Shown here: piece by piece, positions 51,276 to 59,224 of the stretch
Numbering within the stretch: position 1 is the first letter of the stretch
Layout: the number at the start of each line of letters is the position of its first letter
Assembly (NCBI RefSeq): GCF_002584985.1
Contig: NZ_NUPZ01000017.1
Span: 1-64,000, forward strand
Direction of reading: 5' to 3'
Length of the DNA stretch: 64,000 bases
Source: Bacillus sp. AFS029637
Lineage (GTDB): Bacteria; Bacillota; Bacilli; Bacillales; Bacillaceae_G
Position numbers and translations under genes: made by a program
Notes under the pieces: model-generated
What the model saw: the letters and a program-made list of their open reading frames with translations, nothing else
What the model was told of the DNA's origin: nothing
Databases searched by the model: none

Positions 51276-52001
51276 ATGATTGAAATTACGAATGTGTCAA
51301 AAAGTTATAATGGATCTACTTATGCAGTAAAAGATTTAAGTTTATCGGTACCTAGTGGAGAAATTTTTGGGTTTTTAGGACCGAATGGTGCGGGTAAATC
51401 AACGACAATTAAGATGATTACTGGTATTCACGGAGTGGATAAAGGGACTATTACGATCAACGGCAAAGATATTATGAAAAATCCAATGGAAGCGAAAAAG
51501 ACGTTTGGTTATGTGCCAGATAGCCCAGATATGTTTTTGCGACTAAAAGGAATCGAATATTTAAATTTTATGGCAGATATGTATGAAGTGCCGAAAGAAG
51601 TACGACAAGAACGAATCGAGTCTTTAGCGAAGAAGTTTGATCTTTATAATGCGTTATCTGATCAAATTCAAAGTTACTCACACGGTATGAGACAAAAGAT
51701 TGTCATTATCGGCGTGCTCGTACATGAACCAGATGTGTGGATTTTAGATGAACCATTAACAGGGCTTGATCCGAAATCTGCATATATTTTAAAAGAAATG
51801 ATGAGAGAGCATGCAGATAAAGGAAAGATTGTATTTTTCTCGACGCACGTATTAGAAGTAGCGGAAAAAATATGTGACCGCGTTGCGATTATTAATAAGG
51901 GGAATTTGCAGTTTAAAGGGAATTTAAATGAAATGAGAGATCATTTTAAATCCAATGAATCACTTGAAAAAATGTTCTTGGAGATGACGGGCAATGAGTA
52001 A
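51276..52001 (+). CDS. ABC transporter ATP-binding protein
   Basis: A 241-residue ATPase with Walker A GPNGAGKS, Q-loop region YVPDSP, signature SHGMRQK, Walker B VWILDEP and H-switch STHVLE. It energises the exporter encoded next. The pair resembles YthP/YthQ of B. subtilis, which export an unknown substrate. ATG 51276 is chosen, with AAGGAAAGG about 10 nt upstream; TTG 51267 is too close to that site. It overlaps the permease gene by 8 nt. Confidence 0.9.
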   Translation: MIEITNVSKSYNGSTYAVKDLSLSVPSGEIFGFLGPNGAGKSTTIKMITGIHGVDKGTITINGKDIMKNPMEAKKTFGYVPDSPDMFLRLKGIEYLNFMADMYEVPKEVRQERIESLAKKFDLYNALSDQIQSYSHGMRQKIVIIGVLVHEPDVWILDEPLTGLDPKSAYILKEMMREHADKGKIVFFSTHVLEVAEKICDRVAIINKGNLQFKGNLNEMRDHFKSNESLEKMFLEMTGNE

Positions 52002-53652
52002 AATTTGGACGTTAACGAAAGTATTGTTGAAATTAAATTATGCAGATTTTATAGCAGATAAGAAGAAACGATGGGCGTATTTATTTTCATTTGCTGCAAT
52101 ATTATTTGTTGGCTTTTTAATGTTCGGTTCTTTAACGCACGCAATGTATGAGGGAATGATACATTTAGGGCAAGATCCAGGAATGATTATCGCAATGGGA
52201 CTTGCGATTGCGAGCATATGGGTATTTTTAATGAGTATAACGAACATTTTAACTGTATTTTACTACAGCAATGATATTGAAATGTTACTGCCATTACCAT
52301 TAAAACCAGCGCAAATTATTTCGGCAAAATTTTTAACGGTATTAATTACACAATACGTAATGAGTTCATTCATTTTACTACCTATCTTCATTACGTACGG
52401 TTTAAAAAGTGGCGCATTTATTACATATTACATATACATGATTTTTATTTACTTACTCTTCCCGATCGTGCCGCTAGTATTAGCTTCGTTACTGATGACA
52501 ATTATTATGAGGTATACAAATATAGCGAAAAATAAAGATCGAGGAAATATATTTATTGGAATCGTAAGTATACTATTTATTGTAGGAATTAACGTATTTA
52601 TGCAGTGGAGAAATAAAAGTTCGTTTTCTGAAGATGCAATTGCGGATTATCTTGCGAATAACCAATCCTCTCTTTTAGTACAAATGACAAATTATTTTCC
52701 AACTACATATTTTGGAGCGGTGGCATTAGTAGAAAATGCAAATTGGAAGGGTCCTTTATATGTAATGATCTTTGCCGTTATTTCATTTGTATTTTTTGTG
52801 TTGTTTTATTACATTGCAGAGCGTACATATTTAAAAGGGGTTATTGGACTTTCAACGAGTACTGCAAAAAAAGAGGTCATTTCAGCAGAAGGGTTACAGA
52901 AATCAACGGTACAAAGCTCACATTTGAAAGCGTATGTGAAAAAAGAATTTAAAACGTTATTCCGTACACCGCAATTTTTCTTAAATTGCATTGTACAAAC
53001 TGTCGTTATGCCGATTATGCTGTTCTTTGTTTTATTTGCACAGGACGGAAATTTAAAATGGATTACAGGGTATATTGATAATCCAGAATCGGCAGGTCTT
53101 GCAATTGGCGTTGGTCTTTGTGCATCACTATTTTTAATGGGAAGTAACGTTATTGCAACAACGTCATTTTCACGAGATGGAAGCTCATGGTTTGTGAATC
53201 GATATTTACCAGTAAAAGCTTCGGATATCTTTTTTGCGAAAGCGATAACGGCTTGGTTAATTAATGTGACTATTTTAGCGATATTCGGTATCACGATGGC
53301 AGTTGTAGCGGGAGTTTCTCCAGTCTTCATGATACTTTGGTTCTTGCTAAGTGCGAACGGTTTATTGTTAATCAATTTAATCGGTACACGCTGGGATGCA
53401 CAAACTGCAGATATTCATTGGGATACAGAGCAAAAATTATTTAAAAGCCGATATACAACTTTGTGGAATTTTTTAGCTAATATTTTAATAGCTTTAGTTA
53501 TTGTGGCCGGAGTAAGTGTACTATACTTCTTCCTTCAAGTAGGACTGTGGATTATGTTTATTGTTTTATTTGTATTGTTTACCCTTGTTAATTATATTTT
53601 AATTAAAATATTAAAATTAGGCGCAGAACGTATATTGTCAAATATTCAATAA
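51994..53652 (+). CDS. ABC transporter permease (YthQ-like)
   Basis: A 552-residue membrane protein with about twelve helices, beginning MSKIWTLTKVLLKLNYADF. Stretches such as DIEMLLPLPLKPAQIISAKFLTV and ATTSFSRDGSSWFVNRYLPVKASDIFFAKAI are typical of ABC-2 exporters of this class, in which the two halves are fused. It is translationally coupled to the ATPase (8-nt overlap). The substrate is unknown. A perfect hairpin follows the stop. Confidence 0.85.
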   Translation: MSKIWTLTKVLLKLNYADFIADKKKRWAYLFSFAAILFVGFLMFGSLTHAMYEGMIHLGQDPGMIIAMGLAIASIWVFLMSITNILTVFYYSNDIEMLLPLPLKPAQIISAKFLTVLITQYVMSSFILLPIFITYGLKSGAFITYYIYMIFIYLLFPIVPLVLASLLMTIIMRYTNIAKNKDRGNIFIGIVSILFIVGINVFMQWRNKSSFSEDAIADYLANNQSSLLVQMTNYFPTTYFGAVALVENANWKGPLYVMIFAVISFVFFVLFYYIAERTYLKGVIGLSTSTAKKEVISAEGLQKSTVQSSHLKAYVKKEFKTLFRTPQFFLNCIVQTVVMPIMLFFVLFAQDGNLKWITGYIDNPESAGLAIGVGLCASLFLMGSNVIATTSFSRDGSSWFVNRYLPVKASDIFFAKAITAWLINVTILAIFGITMAVVAGVSPVFMILWFLLSANGLLLINLIGTRWDAQTADIHWDTEQKLFKSRYTTLWNFLANILIALVIVAGVSVLYFFLQVGLWIMFIVLFVLFTLVNYILIKILKLGAERILSNIQ

Positions 53653-53657
53653 AAAGA

Positions 53658-53687
53658 TAGATCCTCTGTATTTGTGCAGAGGATCTA
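53658..53687 (+). terminator. Hairpin after the ABC operon
   Basis: TAGATCCTCTG and CAGAGGATCTA form a perfect 11-bp stem around an 8-nt loop. No T run follows, so it may stabilise mRNA rather than end it. Confidence 0.5.
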
Positions 53688-53708
53688 CGTATAGATGGAG
53701 GAGAAAAG

Positions 53709-54467
53709 GTGAAGAAAATAGCAATTGTAACAGGGGCCACTCGTCTGAATGGAATTGGTGCAGCTGTATGCAAGGTGCTTGCTCAAAAAGGGATAGACAT
53801 TTTTTTCACGTACTGGTCTCAGTATGATAAAGCGATGCCGTGGGGAATGCATGACCAAGAACCCTTTTTGTTGAAAAAGGAAATTGAAAGTTACGGTGTC
53901 CGATGTGAAATGGCAGAAATTAATTTATCGCAGTCATATTCGCCAAATCGTTTGTTTTATATAGTGTCAGAGCGTTTAGGCGATCCATCTATATTAATTA
54001 ATAATGCAGCGTATTCTACTCATACGAGAATTGAGGAATTAAATATAGAACAGTTAGATAAACATTATACCGTGAATGTCCGGGCTACTATGTTGTTAAG
54101 TTCATTGTTCATAAAACATTATGCACGGAAAACGAGTGGGAGTATTATTAACCTTACTTCAGGACAGTCGCTAGGGCCAATGCCTGATGAACTAGCATAC
54201 GCAGCAACGAAAGGAGCAATTGAAGCATTTACAAAATCAGTAGCACCGGTTGCGATGGAGAAAGGGATTACAGTGAATGCCGTTGATCCAGGACCGACGA
54301 ATACAGGATGGATTACAGAGGAGCTAAAGCATCATTTAGTGTGGAAGTTTCCGCAAGGTAGAGTAGGAGAGCCTGTGGATGCAGCACGCTTAATCTCTTT
54401 TTTAGTAAGTGAAGAAGCAAAATGGATTACTGGGCAAGTCATTCATTCAAATGGTGGTTACTCATAA
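53709..54467 (+). CDS. Short-chain dehydrogenase/reductase
   Basis: 252 residues. The Rossmann motif reads TGATRLNGIGAAV (an insertion compared with TGxxxGxG), then NNAAYS, catalytic Ser in NLTSGQS, and YAATKGA with Tyr and Lys. The C-terminal ITGQVIHSNGGYS is typical of FabG-like SDRs. The altered glycine loop is seen in some 3-ketoacyl-ACP reductase-like proteins. GTG 53709 has GGAGGAG upstream. The substrate is unknown. Confidence 0.8.
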   Translation: MKKIAIVTGATRLNGIGAAVCKVLAQKGIDIFFTYWSQYDKAMPWGMHDQEPFLLKKEIESYGVRCEMAEINLSQSYSPNRLFYIVSERLGDPSILINNAAYSTHTRIEELNIEQLDKHYTVNVRATMLLSSLFIKHYARKTSGSIINLTSGQSLGPMPDELAYAATKGAIEAFTKSVAPVAMEKGITVNAVDPGPTNTGWITEELKHHLVWKFPQGRVGEPVDAARLISFLVSEEAKWITGQVIHSNGGYS

Positions 54468-54563
54468 ATATATTATGTTAACAATTATTGAGAAACAAAA
54501 AAATGAAAGGAAATTTTATTTTTTTTGTACAAATAAAATGTCAAGAAAGATAAAAATTTGATA

Positions 54564-54625
54564 GGAGAGTATATCGTCATATGAAGATAGTAATACTTCA
54601 TGTGACAATATACTCTTTTTCTTTT
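54564..54625 (+). terminator. Long hairpin terminator-like structure
   Basis: AGAGTATAT-c-GTCA-ATGAAG pairs with CTTCAT-GTGAC-AATATACTCT, then TTTTCTTTT. It lies 97 nt after the SDR gene. The rest of the 54468-54804 gap shows no gene. Confidence 0.65.
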
Positions 54626-54804
54626 ACAACAGAGCAGAAAATGAAGTAGAAGAAACTCGAATATTCAAATCGGTTTATCAGTTTTTGTACGTATTATTAT
54701 GAAGATTACTGTCGGAAAGATGGTAATTCGTGTGAAAAGGGATTTTTTAAGGGGAAATCGAATCGTAAAGGGGAGGGTAAAAATGTAAACATAGGGGGAT
54801 TTAT

Positions 54805-55515
54805 ATGAAAATGAAAAAGGTCGCTATCGCATCGATAACAATTGGTACAATGCTTACTATGGCAGCTTGTAGTCCTTCAGCAGATAAAGAGACAGAAAAG
54901 AAGGAGCAAGTAACGGCACAAAATGAAGGCGAAGCAAAAACGACAAGTACAGATGAAGCGTCAAAAACAACGAAAGATACTGAAAAAGAAACAAATACTT
55001 CTTCAAATGAAAAAACAGATAAAGATGCAAAAAATACGAAAGAATCATCTGGAACAGAAAGTAACGGCAAAACATCAACTCAAAACGAGAATGTGAAAAC
55101 AAAAGAAAAAGAAACGACAGGTAAAACGAATGACCAAACGACTAGCGGAAAAACAACAGATCAAAGTACAAGTACAAACTCAAACGGAAAAACAACGAAA
55201 GATCCGAAGAAAAGCGTAGCTGTGAAAACAAATGTAAAAGAAGTTGTTGCTTTAATTGATAGCTTAGACAAGCAACTAGCTGCTAACCCTAAATTGGAAA
55301 CAGTGAATAAGCTTGGAAAACAAATTAATGAGAAATGGGATGTAATTGAGAAAGATTTAGAAGCATCGCACCCAACTGACTTTAAAACCATTGGCCAAAG
55401 TATGTACCCGTTAATTGTAGGAGCGGAGAAAGAAAAAATAGATGTTACTAAAATGAAGTCATTAACGACGAAAACGAAAAAAGATTTAAATCTTTTATTG
55501 ACGAAGTTATCGTAG
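54805..55515 (+). CDS. Lipoprotein with low-complexity linker
   Basis: 236 residues. A lipoprotein signal peptide ends in TMAAC at Cys22. Residues 25-140 are a Lys/Thr/Glu/Ser-rich, repeat-like linker (TKETEKKEQ..., TSSNEKTDKDAKNTK..., GKTTDQSTSTNSNGKTTKDP). The last 90 residues form a compact helical domain beginning VKEVVALIDSLDKQLAANPKLETVNKLGK. The linker probably spans the peptidoglycan and holds the helical domain outside. GGGGGATTTAT lies before the ATG. No family is recognised. Confidence 0.75.
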   Translation: MKMKKVAIASITIGTMLTMAACSPSADKETEKKEQVTAQNEGEAKTTSTDEASKTTKDTEKETNTSSNEKTDKDAKNTKESSGTESNGKTSTQNENVKTKEKETTGKTNDQTTSGKTTDQSTSTNSNGKTTKDPKKSVAVKTNVKEVVALIDSLDKQLAANPKLETVNKLGKQINEKWDVIEKDLEASHPTDFKTIGQSMYPLIVGAEKEKIDVTKMKSLTTKTKKDLNLLLTKLS

Positions 55516-55524
55516 TGTGAAAAG

Positions 55525-55553
55525 AGCCTACTCGTGTGAGTAGGCTTCTTTTA
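55525..55553 (+). terminator. Rho-independent terminator
   Basis: AGCCTACTC and GAGTAGGCT around GTGT, followed by TCTTTTA. Confidence 0.8.
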
Positions 55554-55611
55554 GGTTGAGAGTTTATTTTAAAGTTAATGGGAAAACTATCTAAAAAGGA
55601 TGGTGACAAAA

Positions 55612-56670
55612 ATGACAATCGATCGAATTTGTACAATTGGGCCAGCAAGCAATAATAAAGAAACGTTAGCGCAGTTAATAAAGAACGGTATGAAAATTGT
55701 TCGGCTAAATTTATCACATGGCACGCATGAAAGTCATAAAGACATCATTCGTTTAGTGAAATCTTTAGATGATTCTATTAAATTTTTAGGTGATGTACAA
55801 GGTCCTAAAATAAGATTAGGTGAAATGAACGGAGAACAAATTACACTTCAGGCGGGCAATTCTTTTATTTTACATACACAACCAGTTACAGGGAGCAATA
55901 CAGAAGCAAGTATCGATTATGTTGGAATTGCGAATGATGTGAAAGTTGGAAGTAGAATTTTAATTAATGATGGAGAAGTTGAATTAATTGTTGAAAAGGT
56001 AAGTGCAGAAAAAATAGAAACAAAGATCAAAACAGGTGGTAATATCTCATCCCATAAAGGGGTGAATTTACCAGGGGCGATTGTTAGTTTACCAGCTATT
56101 ACAGAGAAAGATAAAAAAGATATTCAGTTTCTTTTAAACGAGAATGTTGATTTTATTGCGTGTTCTTTTGTGCGAAAACCTAGTCATATAAAGGAAATAC
56201 GGGATTTTATAAAGCAGCATAAAGAATCTTCCCCGAGTTTAATTGCAAAAATAGAAACGATGGAAGCAATCGAGAATTTTCAAGATATATGTAAAGAAGC
56301 GGATGGAATTATGATTGCGAGGGGTGATTTAGGAGTAGAGTTACCGTTCCAATTTATTCCGCTCTTGCAGAAAATGATGATTCAGGAATGTAATCGAACG
56401 AATACATATGTTATTACAGCAACACAAATGCTTCAATCTATGGTAGAGCATTCTATACCTACAAGGGCTGAGGTGACTGATGTGTTTCAAGCTGTGCTCG
56501 ACGGAACGAATGCTGTTATGCTTTCTGCTGAAAGTGCATCAGGAGAACATCCAATCGAAAGTGTAAGGACATTACGTCTCGTTTCTGAATTTGCCGAGCA
56601 TGTAAAAAAAGATGGTCCTTTTGCGATGAAAGATGTACTGGAATTACTGCATAGATCGTTCGGTGAGTGA
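55612..56670 (+). CDS. Short pyruvate kinase paralogue lacking the C-terminal domain
   Basis: 352 residues against about 470-590 for normal bacterial enzymes. The A and B domains are present: ICTIGPAS, NLSHG, GDVQGPKIRLGEM, the catalytic-Lys region LIAKIETMEA, IARGDLGVELP and ITATQMLQSM, then DGTNAVMLSAESASGEHP. The allosteric C domain is absent. It could still transfer phosphate between PEP and ADP, or have another role. ATG 55612 is preferred, with AAGGATGGTG upstream; the ATG at 55600 overlaps that site. Confidence 0.8.
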   Translation: MTIDRICTIGPASNNKETLAQLIKNGMKIVRLNLSHGTHESHKDIIRLVKSLDDSIKFLGDVQGPKIRLGEMNGEQITLQAGNSFILHTQPVTGSNTEASIDYVGIANDVKVGSRILINDGEVELIVEKVSAEKIETKIKTGGNISSHKGVNLPGAIVSLPAITEKDKKDIQFLLNENVDFIACSFVRKPSHIKEIRDFIKQHKESSPSLIAKIETMEAIENFQDICKEADGIMIARGDLGVELPFQFIPLLQKMMIQECNRTNTYVITATQMLQSMVEHSIPTRAEVTDVFQAVLDGTNAVMLSAESASGEHPIESVRTLRLVSEFAEHVKKDGPFAMKDVLELLHRSFGE

Positions 56671-56678
56671 TGAATAAA

Positions 56679-56713
56679 AAAGAGGGCGGATATGCATCCC
56701 CCTCGTGTTTTTA
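56679..56713 (+). terminator. Rho-independent terminator
   Basis: GAGGGCGGAT and ATCCCCCTC pair (one bulge), then GTGTTTTT. Confidence 0.65.
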
Positions 56714-56720
56714 ACTCATA

Positions 56721-56996
56721 TTACTCTTGCTCTTGCTCGTCCAAAATCTTATCAAAGGCAGCAGATACTTTGTCAAACTCTTCGTCATTTTCAATGTAGG
56801 AAAACTCATTATCTTCTTCTACTTTTAAAAAGAAGATATCAATGTCTTCCTCAGTTTCTGTTTGAATGTCTTCTACGAAGGCAACTGCAATATATTCTGC
56901 ACCTTCGACATCCATCGCTCCAAGCACTTCTACTTCCTGATCCTCATTATTCTCATCACTAAGTGTAAACACTTCGCCAACTTCAATATCAGACAT
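56721..56996 (-). CDS. DUF1292-family acidic protein (YrzB-like)
   Basis: A 91-residue, strongly acidic protein. EVGEVFTLSDENNEDQEVEVLGAMDVEGAEYIAVAF and FLKVEEDNEFSYIENDEEFDKVSAAFD match DUF1292, a family of small cytoplasmic Firmicute proteins of unknown function. ATG 56996 is chosen because AGGAGGAG lies about 8 nt upstream; the ATG at 57002 is too close to it. It converges on the short pyruvate kinase gene, sharing the terminator region. Confidence 0.85.
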   Translation of the reverse strand: MSDIEVGEVFTLSDENNEDQEVEVLGAMDVEGAEYIAVAFVEDIQTETEEDIDIFFLKVEEDNEFSYIENDEEFDKVSAAFDKILDEQEQE

Positions 56997-57160
56997 ATTC
57001 ATTCTCCTCCTGTTCGACTCTAAAAAATTGAGCACTCAAACTGTATACATACTAACATATCTTTCCATGAAAAACCAAATTCATACGTAAGAAAACAACT
57101 GATTCTTCTTTAGTATGAGTATACAGCTATTAGGAGCATTATTTTTTGCGTGCTATATTA

Positions 57161-57841
57161 CTAAATCCATTCAACAATTTTATCTGTAGTCTGTCTTGTT
57201 TTATCACGCTTTGGCTCTTCTTTACGGTAACCAAAGGCAACCATAACAGATACTTCAAGATTATCGCCCTGTATAATGCCTTCTTGACGAAGTAAAGAGT
57301 CTACTTTCTCTTTATCAAATCCTTCTATTGGACAAGAGTCAATGCCAATTTGAGCTGCACTCGTCATCATATTACCTAAAGCAATATAAGTTTGCTTAGA
57401 TGCCCAATCAAATACAGCCCGGTCGGATTGTAATAAGTTAAAATCTGATTCCTGGAACTTTTTGAAGAATTCATATCTAATTTTTTGAGTGTCTTCAGGT
57501 AATCCAATAATATCGTTCATCATATATTTAATATACTCTGCATCATAATGCATATCTTTAATGTTTCTTGAAAGAACAATGACAAAGTGACTAGCTGTTG
57601 CAAGCTGCCCACCAGCGCCCCATGAATACGGTTGTAGTTTTTCTCTTAATTCTTTATTTTGTACGACAAGAAATTTCCAAGGTTCATATCCAAAAGAAGA
57701 AGGAGATAATCTTCCTGTTTCTAAAATAAATTTAAAATCTTCTTCTGAAATTTTCTGCATAGGATCGAACTCTTTACATGCATGTCTGAAATGAAAAGCC
57801 TCCATAATTTTTTCTTTTGTCATTTGTTTTGTATTTGTCAT
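57161..57841 (-). CDS. Nitroreductase-family NAD(P)H oxidoreductase (YfkO-like)
   Basis: 226 residues. AFHFRHACKEFDPMQKISEEDFKFILETGRLSPSSFGYEPWKFLVV is the FMN-binding nitroreductase opening, GIDSCPIEGFDKEKVDSLL the later conserved block, and VSVMVAFGYRKEEPKRDKTR the C-terminal FMN contact. It reduces nitro compounds, quinones or flavins. AAAGAGGAAC precedes the ATG at 57841. It is divergent from an HxlR gene with a palindrome in between, so it is probably repressed by that regulator. Confidence 0.9.
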   Translation of the reverse strand: MTNTKQMTKEKIMEAFHFRHACKEFDPMQKISEEDFKFILETGRLSPSSFGYEPWKFLVVQNKELREKLQPYSWGAGGQLATASHFVIVLSRNIKDMHYDAEYIKYMMNDIIGLPEDTQKIRYEFFKKFQESDFNLLQSDRAVFDWASKQTYIALGNMMTSAAQIGIDSCPIEGFDKEKVDSLLRQEGIIQGDNLEVSVMVAFGYRKEEPKRDKTRQTTDKIVEWI

Positions 57842-57927
57842 AAAAGTTCCTCTTTTTATTATTTTATTTTTGTAAGTAAATTATATTTTTAAAGTAACAT
57901 AGAAATAAGTACGCACATTTATGTGGT

Positions 57928-57949
57928 ATAGTATCAAAAAAGATACTAT
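57928..57949. promoter_or_regulatory. Probable HxlR operator
   Basis: ATAGTATC-AAAAAA-GATACTAT, a perfect 8-bp inverted repeat between the divergent nitroreductase and HxlR genes, 22 nt before the HxlR start. Confidence 0.65.
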
Positions 57950-57970
57950 TGATAAGGGAAGGGATTTCTT

Positions 57971-58354
57971 ATGGATTGTGCAAACGAAAATAATATAAAT
58001 CACCCATTTTTAAATAAATATTCTTGTCCAGTCGAAGCGATGGTTGAGGTGATTGGAGGGAAATGGAAAGGGGTTATTTTGTATCATTTATTAGATGGTA
58101 AAAAGAGGTTTAATGAATTAAAGAGATTAAAACCTAATATCACACAAAGAATGTTAACACTGCAGCTGAGAGAACTTGAAGCAGATGGCATCATACATCG
58201 TGAAGTGTACCGTGAAGTGCCTCCAAAAGTAGAATATTCGTTAACTGAGCTTGGTGAATCACTTCGTCCAATGATTCTATTAATGTTGGAGTGGGCAACT
58301 CATAATATGGAGAAAGTTTTGGAGAGTAGGAATATACAAAATAATAGTAAATAG
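57971..58354 (+). CDS. HxlR-family transcriptional regulator
   Basis: 127 residues, similar to the HxlR protein at 4454-4777. CPVEAMVEVIGGKWKGVILYHLL includes the conserved N-terminal Cys, then ITQRMLTLQLRELEADGIIHREVYREVPPKVEY. It has an extra N-terminal tail (MDCANENNINHPFLNKYS) with a second Cys. It is divergent from a nitroreductase and the intergenic palindrome is likely its operator. AAGGGGAAGGG precedes the ATG. Confidence 0.85.
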   Translation: MDCANENNINHPFLNKYSCPVEAMVEVIGGKWKGVILYHLLDGKKRFNELKRLKPNITQRMLTLQLRELEADGIIHREVYREVPPKVEYSLTELGESLRPMILLMLEWATHNMEKVLESRNIQNNSK

Positions 58355-58391
58355 TTGAATTTGGTATAGTAGAGAGAACGGATGAGAAGTG

Positions 58392-58499
58392 ATGTTAAGA
58401 AATAACATTATTGCACTGCGGATTCATCTTTTTGTTGGCGTTTTCATGTGGTTATTATCAAATTTCACAACAGATATATTAAATACGCGTAGTTTTTAG
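58392..58499 (+). CDS. Possible 35-residue membrane peptide
   Basis: Encodes MLRNNIIALRIHLFVGVFMW then LLSNFTTDILNTRSF, one hydrophobic helix. GGATGAGAAG lies before the ATG, but the site is weak. It sits in the 58355-58668 gap after the HxlR gene. It may be a small membrane peptide, a fragment or chance; evidence is thin. Confidence 0.25.
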   Translation: MLRNNIIALRIHLFVGVFMWLLSNFTTDILNTRSF

Positions 58500-58668
58500 T
58501 GTATTATAATTATTTTATGTAAACTGATTTTCGAGTTGCTCTCATCTATATAAAAACTTGTATACGAGATTCTATAATGGTAGGACGGCACTTTTAGTTT
58601 AACGGATAATACATCCATTGTTTTTAGGGAACAGTAATTCAAAACTTAAAACAATGGAGGTTATATTA

Positions 58669-59145
58669 ATGAAAAAAGTGCTTTTTTCTTTCTTTTGTAT
58701 ATTTTGTTTCGTAATTGGAAGTTCTTTCACTGTTCATGCTTTTTCTCCAAAGCAGTTACCGATTTCTCAAACGTCAGATCGATGGAAAATTGAAATTAAG
58801 CAACCTGATAAAAAACCTGGCTTAGTGACAGCTAAAAAGGATGTTTTTAATACGTATGGTTTCGAGGTTAAGGATATAGGGAAGGACGCTTATCATGTAA
58901 CTGTTGAAGTATTTCGAAATGAACCAGATTCCCAGACGAAGTATGAGCTTTTCACTTCTAAAAAAGATCATGTGTTAAGTAAAGAAGTTGCTTTTAATCA
59001 TGCGAATTTTCCTATATCGGTTCAGTCTGATGAACTTGAAGTTATTATAACTTGGCAAGAAAAGCCTTCTAGAATGCTAAAAGATGGAGAAAAAGATTGT
59101 GAGGCGGAAAGAAAATATAAACAGACATTTATATTTAAACATTAA
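58669..59145 (+). CDS. Secreted protein of unknown function
   Basis: 158 residues. A signal peptide (MKKVLFSFFCIFCFVIGSSF, cleavage after TVHA) precedes a beta-rich domain: WKIEIKQPDKKPGLVTAKKDVFNTYGFEVKD and VEVFRNEPDSQTKYELFTSKKD, ending KQTFIFKH. The fold resembles small immunoglobulin-like extracellular domains. ATG 58669 is chosen for ATGGAGG 8 nt upstream. No family is recognised. A terminator follows. Confidence 0.75.
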   Translation: MKKVLFSFFCIFCFVIGSSFTVHAFSPKQLPISQTSDRWKIEIKQPDKKPGLVTAKKDVFNTYGFEVKDIGKDAYHVTVEVFRNEPDSQTKYELFTSKKDHVLSKEVAFNHANFPISVQSDELEVIITWQEKPSRMLKDGEKDCEAERKYKQTFIFKH

Positions 59146-59155
59146 TAAATAACAG

Positions 59156-59190
59156 TAAAAACTCCATTATTATTAAATGGAGTTTTTTAG
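59156..59190 (+). terminator. Rho-independent terminator
   Basis: AAAACTCCATT and AATGGAGTTTT around ATTATTA, followed by TT. Confidence 0.85.
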
Positions 59191-59224
59191 CTTACATAGC
59201 TTATGTTTTAGGAAGGATTCACAG

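Noticed and set aside
52809-53375. 188-codon open frame antisense to the ABC permease gene
   Set aside because: It lies wholly opposite a convincing coding region, has no ribosome binding site and its composition mirrors the permease codons.
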